Source of the DNA: Aurelia coerulea
Taxonomy: Eukaryota > Cnidaria > Scyphozoa > Semaeostomeae > Ulmaridae
Assembly: GCA_039566865.1 (NCBI GenBank)
Contig: CM076961.1
Location: forward strand, 11,369,501-11,433,500
DNA length: 64,000 bases
Direction of reading: 5' to 3'
Position numbers and translations under genes: made by a program. Of this stretch, positions 45,481 through 56,084 are shown piece by piece. Position 1 is the first letter of the stretch. Every line of letters starts with the position of its first letter. The notes under the pieces are model-generated. The model did not search any database. It was not told the DNA's origin and saw only the letters and a list, made by a program, of their open reading frames with translations.

Positions 45481-48400
45481 ATGTCCGGTAACACATCACT
45501 TGCATCAACCCCAGCCGGAAGGAGCTCAAAGCATGGTTGGTACTCAGAGCACAACAAATTTGTGCATTTTTCACAAACCAGCAGAGCTGAAATATTACTT
45601 ATTGGAGATTCGATTATAAATGGCTTGACAAGGTATCATTCAGTATGGTCAAAATATTTCAGGCCACTTCAAGCTTTGAACTTTGGGATCGGAGGAGACC
45701 GGACACAGCACGTGCTGTGGAGAGTCAGAAATGGAGAGATTCCAAAGAATCTCTGTATCTGTGTCATTCACTGCGGCACGAATAACATTGATCGAGACAC
45801 GCCTTCCGACATTGTCGATGGAATTACCTTAATTGTCTCGGCTCTCCAGACAGCAAAACCAAATGCAAAAATCATAATCACGGGATTGCTACCACGCGAT
45901 TTGACACCTGGACATCGTCGACAAAGCATCAACAGCCTGAATAAGAAATTGAAACAGTGGTGCCAGAGCCCAGCACAAAAAAATGTTTATTTCCTCGAAC
46001 CAGAGTATGACTGGGTTCTTCCAGATGGTATGCTCAACACTAAATTATACCATACAGACCATCTGCATCTGGTAGAGTCGGGAAATGAAAAATTTTCTAA
46101 ATCAATTTGCGATTTTATTTTGAATTTAATGCAAGGTCACGTCCATCCACATCAAAGACACGCCCAACCATCCTTCCACACATCCACTTCCATAAAACCA
46201 TCTCGTCCTATGATTACAACCCCAAATTCATCTCCAAACATACCCCCAAAGCCACATCCACCAAAAATCACATCCACAAGGCCACATTCACCAAAGACCA
46301 CATCCACAAAAACATCTCCACCTAAGAGTCCACCACCAAAACCACACCCACCAAAGACCACATCCATTAAACCATCTCCACCAAAGACCACATCCACAAA
46401 ATCAGCTCCACCTAAGATCACACCACCAAAACCACATCCACCAAAGACCACATCCACAAAACCATGTCCACCAAAAACCACATCCACAAAACCATCTCCA
46501 CCAAAGACCACATCCACAAAATCAGCTCCACCTAAGATCACACCACCAAAACCACATCCACCAAAGACCACATCCACAAAACCATGTCCACCAAAGACCA
46601 CATCCACAAAACCATGTCCACCAAAGACAACATCCACAAAACCATCTCTGCCGAAGACCACATCTACACCATGTCCACCAAAGACCACATCTACACAACC
46701 ATCTCTGCCGAAGATCACATCCACAAAATCAGCTCCACCAAAGACCACATCCACAAAATCAGCTCCACCAAAGACCACATCCACAAAATCAGCCCCACCT
46801 AAGATCACACCACCAAAACCACATCCACCAAAGACCACATCCACAAAACCATGTCCACCAAAGACAACATCTACACAACCATCTCTGCCGAAGACCACAT
46901 CTACAAAACCACATCCACCAAAGACCACATCCACAAAACCATCACCACCAAAGACCACACCCACAAAACCATCTCCAAACTCATCCACACTCACAAAACC
47001 ATCTCCACAAAAGCCCACACACATAAAATCACCTCCACGAAAGAAGCAAAAAGCAACACATACACCAGCCTCATACACATTACATAAATTGTCATTTGGT
47101 TTTAGATTAATTCAGTTTCTTTTAATTTTTTGGTTCTTGATAGAAAATTTTAATTTTGATTTAGGAAATGGGGGCTTAGTTATTAGAATTGGGTGGTTGG
47201 GGGGTTCTGAAACTTGTTTCAAACTGGCAGGGATAGCTTCCCACATTGCAAACAGCTTTTTATTGCCATTTATTTCAATAGGCATTTTTATTCTTGGCCA
47301 CTGGCTCTCAAAAGAGATACTGACTAAATACAAATTAAGAAATAGTTTCCGCTACCAGTTCCTAAAGAAAAGGTTAGGGTTACAGAAGCCAGGGCGCAGG
47401 TTGGGCTGCTTTATGTCATGTCTGACACTGTCCCTCCTTGTCATCCTCACCTACAATGAGGAGGGAAATGCAAAAATCAACCCCTTCCGCACCCTTGAGC
47501 ATCAACAAAACAAAGAACTTTTTACAAATGATTGCCTCTCCATTATTGAAGAAATTAGAGCTGAATGCCTAAAACAACAGCTATCAGCTAGTGCCTTGAT
47601 ACACTTGAAATGCAGAAATCACAGACTATTTTTCAGGTTTCTGCTGCTACTCTCTGGTGATATTCATCTCCACCCTGGACCTACCTATTACCCATGCTCT
47701 CTTTGCAATAAATCAGTTAGGAAAGGATTACCCTGCAACCAATGTGGACTTTGGGTGCACAAAAGATGTGATAAAATTTCAGATGTAGACTATGATATAT
47801 ACTCTAGGGTTCCTAAAAGTGAAGTAACATATATTTGTCTATCTTGTAGATCAGGGGAAAATTATTTAGATCAACTGCCCTTTGCGGAAGTCTCCTTTAC
47901 AGAAAACCCCTCTGAAGAATTGAATACCCCTAATTTGGATGTAAATATTGAGGAACATGTAACAGACACAGATATATGGGCAAATTTTAGGCAAAGAGGT
48001 TTACATTTTCTCCATTTAAACATAAATAGCCTGTTATCCAAAATTGACGAACTTCGTCTGATTGCCCATAAGACCAATGCAGCAGTCATTGGGATTTCAG
48101 AAACTAAGCTAGATAATTCTGTCCTGGATGGTGAAGTAAGCATTGATGGGTATGAGATAAAAAGATGTGACAGAAATAGACATGGCGGAGGAGTAGCTTG
48201 CTACATAAGGACAGATTTAGTATTCAATCCAAGAGAAAATTTTTCAACAGACATTGAGAATATATTTTTTGATATCCAGCTACCAAAATCAAAACCAATT
48301 CTCGTTGGAATCCTTTACAGGCCTCCAACAACAACTGGTTTTTTAGATAAACTAACACTGGCTATTTCCAAAACAAATAACTTTGACAACCAAGAGGTTT

Positions 48401-50880
48401 ACATTCTTGGAGATCTAAACATCAACTTGAACAATGAAAATGATATATCAAACGGAATTAAAAGATATAAAGAGTTTTGCTCCCTCCATGGATTGAAGCA
48501 AATAATTAAAACACCTACTCGTACCACTGATAGATCGACCTCCCTCCTTGACCACATACTAACAAACTCATTTCCTAAAATTTCTCAACAAGGTGTTCTT
48601 GATTTGGGTCTGTCCGATCATCAACTGATTTATTGCACAAGAAAGACAACCCGCACCAAAATACATGATCATACTTATATCAAGATCCGTACATTAAAGA
48701 ATTACACAAAACAGCTCTTTCTTGATAAACTAAGCCAAATCACATTTCCAAAATACCTTGATTTTGATAATATTAATGTTGCCTATTCCCATTTTGTTGA
48801 ACTTGTCACAAATATCATTGATGAAATTGCCCCCGTGAAGGAGATTCGTATCAGAAAAAACTCACAGGAGTGGATGGACCAGGAAGTCCTCGAGGGGATT
48901 AGAATTCGCGACAAATTACTGACAAAATTTAGGTCATCTAAAATTCACATTGATTATGTAAATTTCAAGAGAGCTCGCAATCACGTCCAAAACTTGATTA
49001 AAAAGAAGAAAAAATCCTATATTGTTGGAAAACTAAACGAAAACATAGGAAAACCGAAAGATTTATGGAAGTGTCTAAAATCTCTCGGATTGTCATCAGG
49101 AAACAACTCACCCCCTAAAATTAGTCTAAATGATAAAGGCAAACCATCTTTTGACGATAAAACAAATGCCGAAATTTTTAAGGACTTTTTCTCAAATCTG
49201 GCTTCAAATTTAGTAAAGAAACTTAACCCATCCCCACATAAACTAGACAATGTGCGAAAGTATTACCAGCACATGAAACTTTCTGAACCATTTTCATTGC
49301 TTCCCACATCCTCGGAAAATGTCCTCAAACTCTTAGAAGAGATAAACCCCTCAAAAGCGACAGGTTTGGATAATATAGCAGGGAAATTCCTCAAAGATGG
49401 TGCGTCCGCCTTAGCCGAGCCGATAACCGAACTATGTAATCTCTCAATCTTACAATCTAAGTTTCCTGATGGTTGCAAACAAGCAAAACTAAAACCACTT
49501 TTCAAAAAAGGATCGAAAGATGATCCCAAAAACTATCGACCAATTTCTTTGCTTCCTCAACTCTCTAAAATTATTGAAAAAATAATTCATGGTCAAGTAC
49601 AAAAGTACCTTGATGATAAGAAAATATTGTACAGATACCAATCTGGCTTTCGTGCTCATCACTCAACAGATACCTGCTTATCTTACTTGAGTGATAAGAT
49701 CCTTCAAGGATTTGAAACTGGAATGTTTACAGGCATGATCTTAATTGACCTTCAAAAAGCATTTGATACAATTGACCATAACATCTTTCTGGATAAAATG
49801 GCATGCCTTGGCTTTAGCAAATCTGCCATTTTGTGGTTTAAATCTTACCTTCAGGACCGTTCTTTTGCCGTCAATATTGGCAAGGAATACTCAAATCATG
49901 GTAGTCTGTCATGTGGGGTCCCTCAGGGGTCAATTCTTGGCCCACTCATATTCCTTCTTTACGTGAATGACATGGCACGAGCGATCGACTGCGACCTGCT
50001 TCTGTATGCAGACGATTCTTGTTTAATTGTTAGAGACAAAAACATTGAACTAATAGAGAGCAATTTAAATAGAAATTTCAATTCCCTCTGTGATTGGTTT
50101 GTAGAAAACAAACTAAGCATTCACTTTGGAGAGGACAAAACCAAATCCATTCTCTTTGGACAAAAAAAGAAAAAAAAGCAAGAACTTGAAAAGTTGGACA
50201 TTAGGAGAGGTGACATAAGGATTAAACAACATTCAACAGTCACATATCTGGGATGTGTCCTAGATGAAAATCTCTCTGGGGAGTCGATGGCGACTAAGAT
50301 GCTTGGAAAAATAAATGGCAAGCTAAAATTCCTATACAGGAAACAAAACTTCCTGGATAAATCCCTTCGCAGGTTGCTTTTAAATGCTCTTATTCAACCT
50401 CATTTTGATTATGCATGCACTTCTTGGTATCCAGGGTTGAATAAGAGGCTGTCTAAAAAAATTCAGACGGCACAAAACAAATGCATTCGTTTTTACCTCG
50501 ATTTAAAAAACACAGCACATATTGGGGTCACAGAATTCAAGTCTATAGATTGGCTCCCTACAAAGAACAGGATGGATCAATGTGTCTGTGTCAACATAAT
50601 GAAGTTTTTCAGAGAAACTGCCCCAGCATACAGTGCTGAGATATTCCGTCCAGTCAACCAGGGCCGAACAACACGAAGGTCCAAGTTCAAATTGGATATT
50701 CCATTTCGCAAAACTACTGCTGGACAAAAATGTCTATCTTATCTAGGGCCCAAAACATGGAATAGTCTTTCATCAGAGATTAAATCAACAAACAATATCG
50801 ACACATTCAAACATAAGATCAAAGAGAATTTTTTCCAAAACATACAAAAAGAGGAAGATGACATATATGTCTTCTATTAA
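45481..50880 (+). CDS. Intact CR1-like retrotransposon polyprotein (SGNH esterase, PHD, endonuclease, RT), 1,799 aa
   Basis: One uninterrupted frame. An SGNH-hydrolase domain comes first (about 35-215): GDS with Ser44, GTNN at 99-102, DHLH with Asp193 and His196, all catalytic blocks present. Then a Thr/Pro/Lys-rich linker of about 10-residue repeats (about 225-520), three hydrophobic segments (about 536-560, 590-609, 641-658), a 2A-like LLLLSGDIHLHPGP (about 722-735) and a PHD-like finger (CSLCNKSVRKGLPCNQCGLW, about 739-790). An APE-type endonuclease follows (LNINSLLSKIDEL, GISETKLD, GDLNINL, LGLSDHQLIY; about 840-1050), then an RT with NYRPISLLPQLSKIIEKI, ILIDLQKAFDTIDHN, CGVPQGSILGPLIFLLYVND and YADD (about 1507). 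Esterase and PHD domains are known from the separate ORF1 of CR1 elements; here everything is in one frame. No lesion was found, so it may be recently active. Confidence 0.9.
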   Translation: MSGNTSLASTPAGRSSKHGWYSEHNKFVHFSQTSRAEILLIGDSIINGLTRYHSVWSKYFRPLQALNFGIGGDRTQHVLWRVRNGEIPKNLCICVIHCGTNNIDRDTPSDIVDGITLIVSALQTAKPNAKIIITGLLPRDLTPGHRRQSINSLNKKLKQWCQSPAQKNVYFLEPEYDWVLPDGMLNTKLYHTDHLHLVESGNEKFSKSICDFILNLMQGHVHPHQRHAQPSFHTSTSIKPSRPMITTPNSSPNIPPKPHPPKITSTRPHSPKTTSTKTSPPKSPPPKPHPPKTTSIKPSPPKTTSTKSAPPKITPPKPHPPKTTSTKPCPPKTTSTKPSPPKTTSTKSAPPKITPPKPHPPKTTSTKPCPPKTTSTKPCPPKTTSTKPSLPKTTSTPCPPKTTSTQPSLPKITSTKSAPPKTTSTKSAPPKTTSTKSAPPKITPPKPHPPKTTSTKPCPPKTTSTQPSLPKTTSTKPHPPKTTSTKPSPPKTTPTKPSPNSSTLTKPSPQKPTHIKSPPRKKQKATHTPASYTLHKLSFGFRLIQFLLIFWFLIENFNFDLGNGGLVIRIGWLGGSETCFKLAGIASHIANSFLLPFISIGIFILGHWLSKEILTKYKLRNSFRYQFLKKRLGLQKPGRRLGCFMSCLTLSLLVILTYNEEGNAKINPFRTLEHQQNKELFTNDCLSIIEEIRAECLKQQLSASALIHLKCRNHRLFFRFLLLLSGDIHLHPGPTYYPCSLCNKSVRKGLPCNQCGLWVHKRCDKISDVDYDIYSRVPKSEVTYICLSCRSGENYLDQLPFAEVSFTENPSEELNTPNLDVNIEEHVTDTDIWANFRQRGLHFLHLNINSLLSKIDELRLIAHKTNAAVIGISETKLDNSVLDGEVSIDGYEIKRCDRNRHGGGVACYIRTDLVFNPRENFSTDIENIFFDIQLPKSKPILVGILYRPPTTTGFLDKLTLAISKTNNFDNQEVYILGDLNINLNNENDISNGIKRYKEFCSLHGLKQIIKTPTRTTDRSTSLLDHILTNSFPKISQQGVLDLGLSDHQLIYCTRKTTRTKIHDHTYIKIRTLKNYTKQLFLDKLSQITFPKYLDFDNINVAYSHFVELVTNIIDEIAPVKEIRIRKNSQEWMDQEVLEGIRIRDKLLTKFRSSKIHIDYVNFKRARNHVQNLIKKKKKSYIVGKLNENIGKPKDLWKCLKSLGLSSGNNSPPKISLNDKGKPSFDDKTNAEIFKDFFSNLASNLVKKLNPSPHKLDNVRKYYQHMKLSEPFSLLPTSSENVLKLLEEINPSKATGLDNIAGKFLKDGASALAEPITELCNLSILQSKFPDGCKQAKLKPLFKKGSKDDPKNYRPISLLPQLSKIIEKIIHGQVQKYLDDKKILYRYQSGFRAHHSTDTCLSYLSDKILQGFETGMFTGMILIDLQKAFDTIDHNIFLDKMACLGFSKSAILWFKSYLQDRSFAVNIGKEYSNHGSLSCGVPQGSILGPLIFLLYVNDMARAIDCDLLLYADDSCLIVRDKNIELIESNLNRNFNSLCDWFVENKLSIHFGEDKTKSILFGQKKKKKQELEKLDIRRGDIRIKQHSTVTYLGCVLDENLSGESMATKMLGKINGKLKFLYRKQNFLDKSLRRLLLNALIQPHFDYACTSWYPGLNKRLSKKIQTAQNKCIRFYLDLKNTAHIGVTEFKSIDWLPTKNRMDQCVCVNIMKFFRETAPAYSAEIFRPVNQGRTTRRSKFKLDIPFRKTTAGQKCLSYLGPKTWNSLSSEIKSTNNIDTFKHKIKENFFQNIQKEEDDIYVFY
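46249..47040. repeat. 30-bp coding minisatellite in the retrotransposon ORF
   Basis: A unit like CCAAAGACCACATCCACAAA plus CCATCTCCA repeats about 25 times in blocks, with larger repeats containing CCTAAGATCACACCACCAAA. It encodes KTTSTKPSPP-type decapeptides. The low-complexity composition keeps other frames open on both strands (for example minus 46152-47078); those are shadows. Confidence 0.9.
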
Positions 50881-51187
50881 GACTTGTCATCATCTCTCCC
50901 GATCATGGTATGGTATTATAAACCATGTTTTATACCGAAAACAAACTACAGTTTAGTATTTTTTTTTCTTACGTTTTTCGTTGTACCAGCACCTCTAAGG
51001 GACCATTATGGAATTAAGGTCATCTTGACCTTTTAATGCTATCCCTGCCACTGTGATTAGGGGTGTTTTTCCTTTACGTTTTTAACATTATTTATTGTAT
51101 TGTATCTATTTTTATATTATATAACTTGTAAATAATTGTAAATATTGTGGCAAAATGATACATACATACATACATACATACATACAT
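50881..51187 (+). other. 3' UTR and (CATA)n tail of the intact CR1-like element
   Basis: About 280 bp of UTR ending ATTGTGGCAAAATGATACAT followed by about six CATA units. No poly(A); CR1/L2 elements usually end in short tandem repeats. The same terminus occurs antisense at 44117 and 32459. Confidence 0.8.
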
Positions 51188-51632
51188 CTCTGATCCTCTC
51201 TTTTTAGCTCTATGCCCCTGAGAATAGATTTCCCCTCTCAGTGGTGCCCTCCTACCTCCCTTTGCAAGGCAGAAACGGGCATTTTCCTACTTGGATTCTT
51301 TGTGGGCCTTCAACCCCCTTGGTCTGCGTTTATGACGTTATTCATTACATATCAGTAATCTGACTTTGTAGTTCAAGCAATAACCATCCAATTCAATGAA
51401 TGATATTGAAGCCTATGTCATGAGTCTATCCTTGGCCTTTGATTTCTGTGACAACATCAACATCACACCAACAGTAGATCTGAAATTCCAATCGATGGCC
51501 TGCTTTGTATCAGTATAATCCGATTTTTAATCCGATGTAGGTGTATAATTCGGAGCAGTGGGACTATAGGAGCCTTGTGATCTCGATTGCCATGCTGCTA
51601 AGGATGATCTGCCTTTCTTATATCAAATCAAC
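51188..51632. repeat. Intron backbone unit, copy 2, third part
   Basis: CTCTTTTTAGCTCTATGCCCCTGA, GTATCAGTATAATCCGATTTTTAATCC and GTGTATAATTCGGAGCAGTG match copies 1 and 3 in order. It continues the unit interrupted near 43985 by CR1-like insertions. Confidence 0.7.
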
Positions 51633-51644
51633 ACAGCGATTAGG

Positions 51645-52815
51645 CTAGAAATTGTTCACCAAACCACAGCGTACCCTACCAGGTGAGTTGGAATCAGTGA
51701 CTGATTTTCCATTAACAGTCAGCGACGGTATATTGGTAGTTTTAGACCTTTTGTTGACAAGTTTATTGATCATTGCCCAAGTTTCTTTAAGATTTCCTTC
51801 AGAAGCTTGAATCTTGTTCGTAAAATATGCTCTCTTCACCTCCTTATTCAACTTTGTCGCCTTATTCCTTGGTTGCCGGTAAGCCGACATTAAAAACTCG
51901 GATTTGTTTTTGATTGCAGCGATTTTGATCTTATCTCGCGTTTTAAACAGACACTTGAGCTCAGAAGATAGCCAGGGAGAATATTTGTCGGATACTCGTT
52001 TTTCAACCATTGGCGCATACTTTTCTATTACAGCAGAAAGCACGCTAGTAAAGTTATGTACGATTTCTCGTACATCAGAAGATGATCTTAGAAGAAACTG
52101 CCAATCAATAGATCTTAATTCTGATAGGAAAGCCTCTTCGCTAAAATTTTTCATTTGCCTCGTACGGATGAACTTATGTTGACGATTAAAACCACCTTGG
52201 AACTTTCGAACAGCATATACAAGATAATGATCGCTGAGCGTAATTTGAGTACACCAGAGTTGAAAATGTTATCGGCATTACTAACTGCAATGTGATCAAT
52301 CAAAGTAGATGACTGAACGGTTTCTCTGGTGGGTTCTTTAAAGGAATTGAGTCCATATAAATAGCTGAGCGTTAACGCTATGCTGACAAACTGCTGACGG
52401 CCCTTTGTTATCGCACAATTGTGCTAAAGTCATTAGCAAGGATTAAGAAAGCAAGGATTAGGAAGTCTTTGATCTTCGCTACTAATGACTTTAGCACAAT
52501 TGTGCGATAACAAAGGACCGTCAGCAGTTTGTCGGCATTAGCGTTAACGCTCAGCTATTTATATGGACTCAATTCCTTTAATCAACTGTTTAAACCATAT
52601 GTAGCATAGATGTCCTTAATAGACTTGACATGACATAAACTGTTTGCATCACTGAGATCACAATTTGTGTCTCCGAGTAAAATAACTTCCTTGCCTTCAC
52701 TTTCCAAAAAGAGTAGCACATTTTCAAGCTTTTCAAATGTATCTTTGTTATCACTGGGAGGCCTATACCACAGAAGAATGACGTAAGGCTTTGCCTTTGG
52801 GGGAGTTATTAACAT
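51645..52815 (-). pseudogene. CR1/L2-type fragment: endonuclease and linker, with a foldback inside
   Basis: On the minus strand: PYVILLWYRPPSDNKDTFEK, EVILLGDTNCDL and KDIYATYGLNS(stop) of the endonuclease, then the foldback, then the same frame resumes YGLNSFKEPTRETVQSSTLI with DHIAVSNADNIF. The linker follows (YSPWLSSELKCLFKTRDKIK, KVNKRSKTTNIPSLTVNGK-like) to 51645. There is no RT, so both ends are truncated. Confidence 0.85.
52338..52581. repeat. Foldback: 99-bp inverted arms, 45-bp loop
   Basis: Arms 52338-52436 and 52482-52581 are reverse complements with two mismatches and one single-base gap. They include GCGTTAACGC and GCACAATTGTGC palindromes. The outer bases of the left arm are the endonuclease codons for YGLNSF of the surrounding CR1 fragment, and the right arm repeats them inverted. 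The loop contains two GCAAGGATTA repeats. Confidence 0.95.
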
Positions 52816-52849
52816 TTAAGCATTTAATTTGGGGGAGTTATTATTACAT

Positions 52850-55740
52850 TAAAGCCATAGTTTTGATTATTTTCTAAATTATTTCTATTCTATCTTTAAT
52901 GCTGGAAGTACCATATCCTTCAATCTCTTCTAAATGTAGCCTCTCTTTGCACCAGCCTTACACTAAATTCCATTCCATTCCGTCTCTCCAGTCTACTCCG
53001 AGACCTTTTTGTATTGTTAGTTGATTTACCTGCATTAGATATATGCACTTTGTATCTTAAAACTACCTCTGTTTTGTTTTTCGTAGCCGTCTCTATTCTT
53101 GCCCTTCCTTCTGCATAGCTATTCCATTTATAAAACACGAAATCTTATCACATATAGGACGGTTTAGTCAGTGTTCATTTCCCTCGATGCTTGCCAGTGT
53201 TCTTTATAATTTCTAAAGATAGGCAAGATCAACTGGGGATCAACCTGCTCTTTCTTGTTCCTCTATTTCTCTTTCTCCCCATTGCTTCCCCTGTTCACTA
53301 TTTATATATCCTTTCTGTGCGAAATGTTCATGCAATTGAAAGTCCCTTAAGATCTACTCACTCTATCATGCTAGCTCAAGTTGCCTAATTTCCCAAATTT
53401 CCCACAGTTGGAGTCATTGCACTTGTTCCGTTTGGGAACAGTCATTTTTGATCCTGGGTACCAAGGTGGAGGATTTTTGACAGGGGTATGAACATGTTTC
53501 CCATTTCTTTGTGGGGGTATCAAAATATCCAGGGAAATTTGTATGAGATGCAAAACTATTTTGCTTGAAAAATATTTATATTAAGTCATCAGTTAAGTTT
53601 TAAAAGTAAAATTGAAAGAAAAATGGAAATGATGAATCACTGGACCTGTATGAAAATCGCCTGGGACAAGTTGGCATGTGTGCATTTGTATTTTATACGT
53701 TACGCCCCTCGAAGACTTATGGATAGGGTACCAAACCATTTCGCTGAAAGGTGATTGAGTATAAAACTTTTTTCTATATTAAAGACGGGGTATGAAATGT
53801 TGTCTTCTGTTAAGTTATCCTCCGCCCTGGTACCTAGGATTAAAATGACCGCTCCCTTACTTTCCATCGTTTGCCTTCTTTGCGCTTTTGAAATTTACAT
53901 ACTAATTCTCCTCCGTATTACCCAAATTAACCACGTATATCATCCGTGTAAGTGAGGAATTATTTGGATAATCTGTGATTTAGATTTGCCTAGACCCCCG
54001 TCCTTACGTGCAAATACGACACTGAATATCCTCTCCTCTAGAACGTAGGACGTGCGAATTTAAATGAGGAATGAGTAAGAAATCTAAGCATCTCATTGCC
54101 CATTTATCTCGCTTCCTCTCTTTTTAGCACTATGCCCCTGAGAATAACTTTCCCCTTTCATTCGAGCCCCACTACCTCCCTGAAGCCTTCTTTGTAAGGA
54201 TGAACTCGTGATTATCTATGAGGCGATTCGTTGCATATTTATAATCTGACTTGTTAGTTTAAAGTTAGTTGACGGAGCTAAAGCCAACGGCTTTCTAAAA
54301 ATAACTTCGATTCAACTCAATTGAAATGAATTGACCAATCAGCGATTGCCTTTCGTCACGCCACTGAATCGAGGAAGAGGGGAAACCCCTGGATGGAAAA
54401 CGCACAAGGCTGTACAACTACAATACAACAAAATAATATCATCCTCTATAATCACACTTACCCCCTTTTCGTGGAACTTTCTTGCATACGAATATCTTCC
54501 ACATGCACGGACTGAGTTTCGGGGGAGTTTCGTACGTCTTCGGCAATGATCGGCCTAGGCGCCTAACTCAACTGTTTCCAAAATCCATTCTGTTAGTGTT
54601 GTCTCTTCTGAAGTCTCGAAGCCAAATAACAACTGGATATCATCGCGCTCGTCCAACAACTCCTCTTCCTTTTACCTGTACCCCAAAAACAAAGTGTACA
54701 ACTTTCCAATTCGTTGAGTTCGCTTCTGTTTCTTGCAGGAGAGCACAACTCTGAATCCGTTAGCCATTTTGAATTTGTTTGATTTCGAGAAAACCTGATC
54801 ATGTGAAAGTGGTGATCACCATAGGAGTTCTCAATTTTCATTGGCTAAGAAGCAAGATCTATTTTTAGCTTGCCCAGCTCCCTGCATATGCAGGCCTGGA
54901 GGTGGCTATTTATCTCCGTCAACTAACTTTAAGCGATAACCATCCACTTTAATGTTCGTGACAACATCAAACTCACACAAACAGGAGATTGTTGACAGCC
55001 CTTGTCTGCGTTGTATCAGTATAATGTGGTGTATAATCCGATGTAGGTGTATAATCCGGAGCAGTGGAACCAGAGTGTGGAACTATGGGAATCTTTGATC
55101 TCTAATCCCGACATCTTTCAACTCATTGCAACCATGACCTGTCGTCTGATATGACACAGAATCTAGTAATGGGGTAGTCATTGTCTTTCGCTTCCTATGG
55201 TATCGTACCTGTAGTGATGCATAGTAATTAAAATAGGTATAGTAAAATGTAAGATATATTGTAAATTCTATATTTGAATAAAAAAATAGCTAATCCTTTG
55301 CTGCTAAGGGTGAACTCCCTTTCTCATTCAAAACCCCTATACTCTCCTATACTTTCTTCTCGAGTCAACGATATTTTTGCTGGAAAAAGAAGTCGTTGTA
55401 TGTAGCTTTGCCCTCTCCCCCTAGCCCCTTCTAAAAAGAAAGTTGAAGTAAGACAAAGCTCCAAGGTACTATTGGTCGGGCAATTTTGATATATTTAAAC
55501 ATCATTCCCCTTTACAATGCCTGTCTGTACTTAGAACAGTGGCAAGGAGGTTCCGTGGATCCTTTGATTTCACCGAATTGCCCCTTACCCAGCTTTGGGG
55601 GCGAATTTGAGAAAACGAAATCTCTATTGCACCCGTACAGGGAAGACGAAGATATTTGGAAAGTTTTGCGAGGATCTGTGCACCGATGCTCGAGTGTTAC
55701 AGGGCACGAAATTTGTTTCAGAAAATATTAATAGAGATAG
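52850..55740. repeat. Intron backbone unit, copy 3
   Basis: The least interrupted copy. It shares with copies 1 and 2 CTTTAATGCTGGAAGTACCAT, TCCCAAATTTCCCACAGTTG, TAAGTGAGGAATTATTTGGATAATC, ATAATCCGGAGCAGTGGAAC and TTTGAGAAAACGAAATCTCT in the same order. It holds the empty sites for the TIR element (37766-43638) and the poly-G element (33768-34121). It is itself interrupted by a non-homologous block near 54240-54900 and by a poly(A) fragment at 55095-55290. Confidence 0.8.
55095..55290 (+). mobile_element. Poly(A)-tailed LINE 3' end
   Basis: AATGGGGTAGTCATTGTCTT, then AAATGTAAGATATATTGTAA and an A run at 55280-55286. Same family as 29285-29650; both lack coding sequence. Confidence 0.6.
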
Positions 55741-56084
55741 TTTTATTGTAAATCATGTATATTGTAAATAGTATGCTTTAATTAGCTGTAATTTAGCTAT
55801 TTATTTTCTAGCCTACTTTAAATAGATATTTAACAATAATGATAAAAAACAGGCCCGCTACCATTGTTCATTTGTGACACACGTCGTGAATAGATTCACG
55901 TATTTTCATTGGATGATTTAACAATAAGCGATCGTCCAAACCTCATGGACATATGCTGATTAAAATCAGAGTCTTGGCCTCCTAATTTTCTAGCACACTT
56001 TTTGGCCATTTATTATCTGCCATTTATTTTCTCTTTCAAAACCACGCATATCACATAGTTCCCATTGACTGTTTTGCGCAACGC
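55741..56084. other. Unassigned spacer
   Basis: AT-rich with repeated TTGTAAAT strings at the start. No element recognised. Confidence 0.3.

Noticed and set aside
46152..47078. Minus-strand open frame of 308 residues rich in Gly/Val/Phe/Asp
   Set aside because: It is a shadow of the Thr/Pro minisatellite inside the sense-strand retrotransposon ORF; low complexity keeps all frames open.
55486..55731. Host exon encoding a conserved segment around FEKTKSLLHPYREDEDIWKV
   Set aside because: The DNA is conserved between unit copies, but the frame is not kept in the copy at 36600-36730 and no domain was recognised; noted as a point to align instead.
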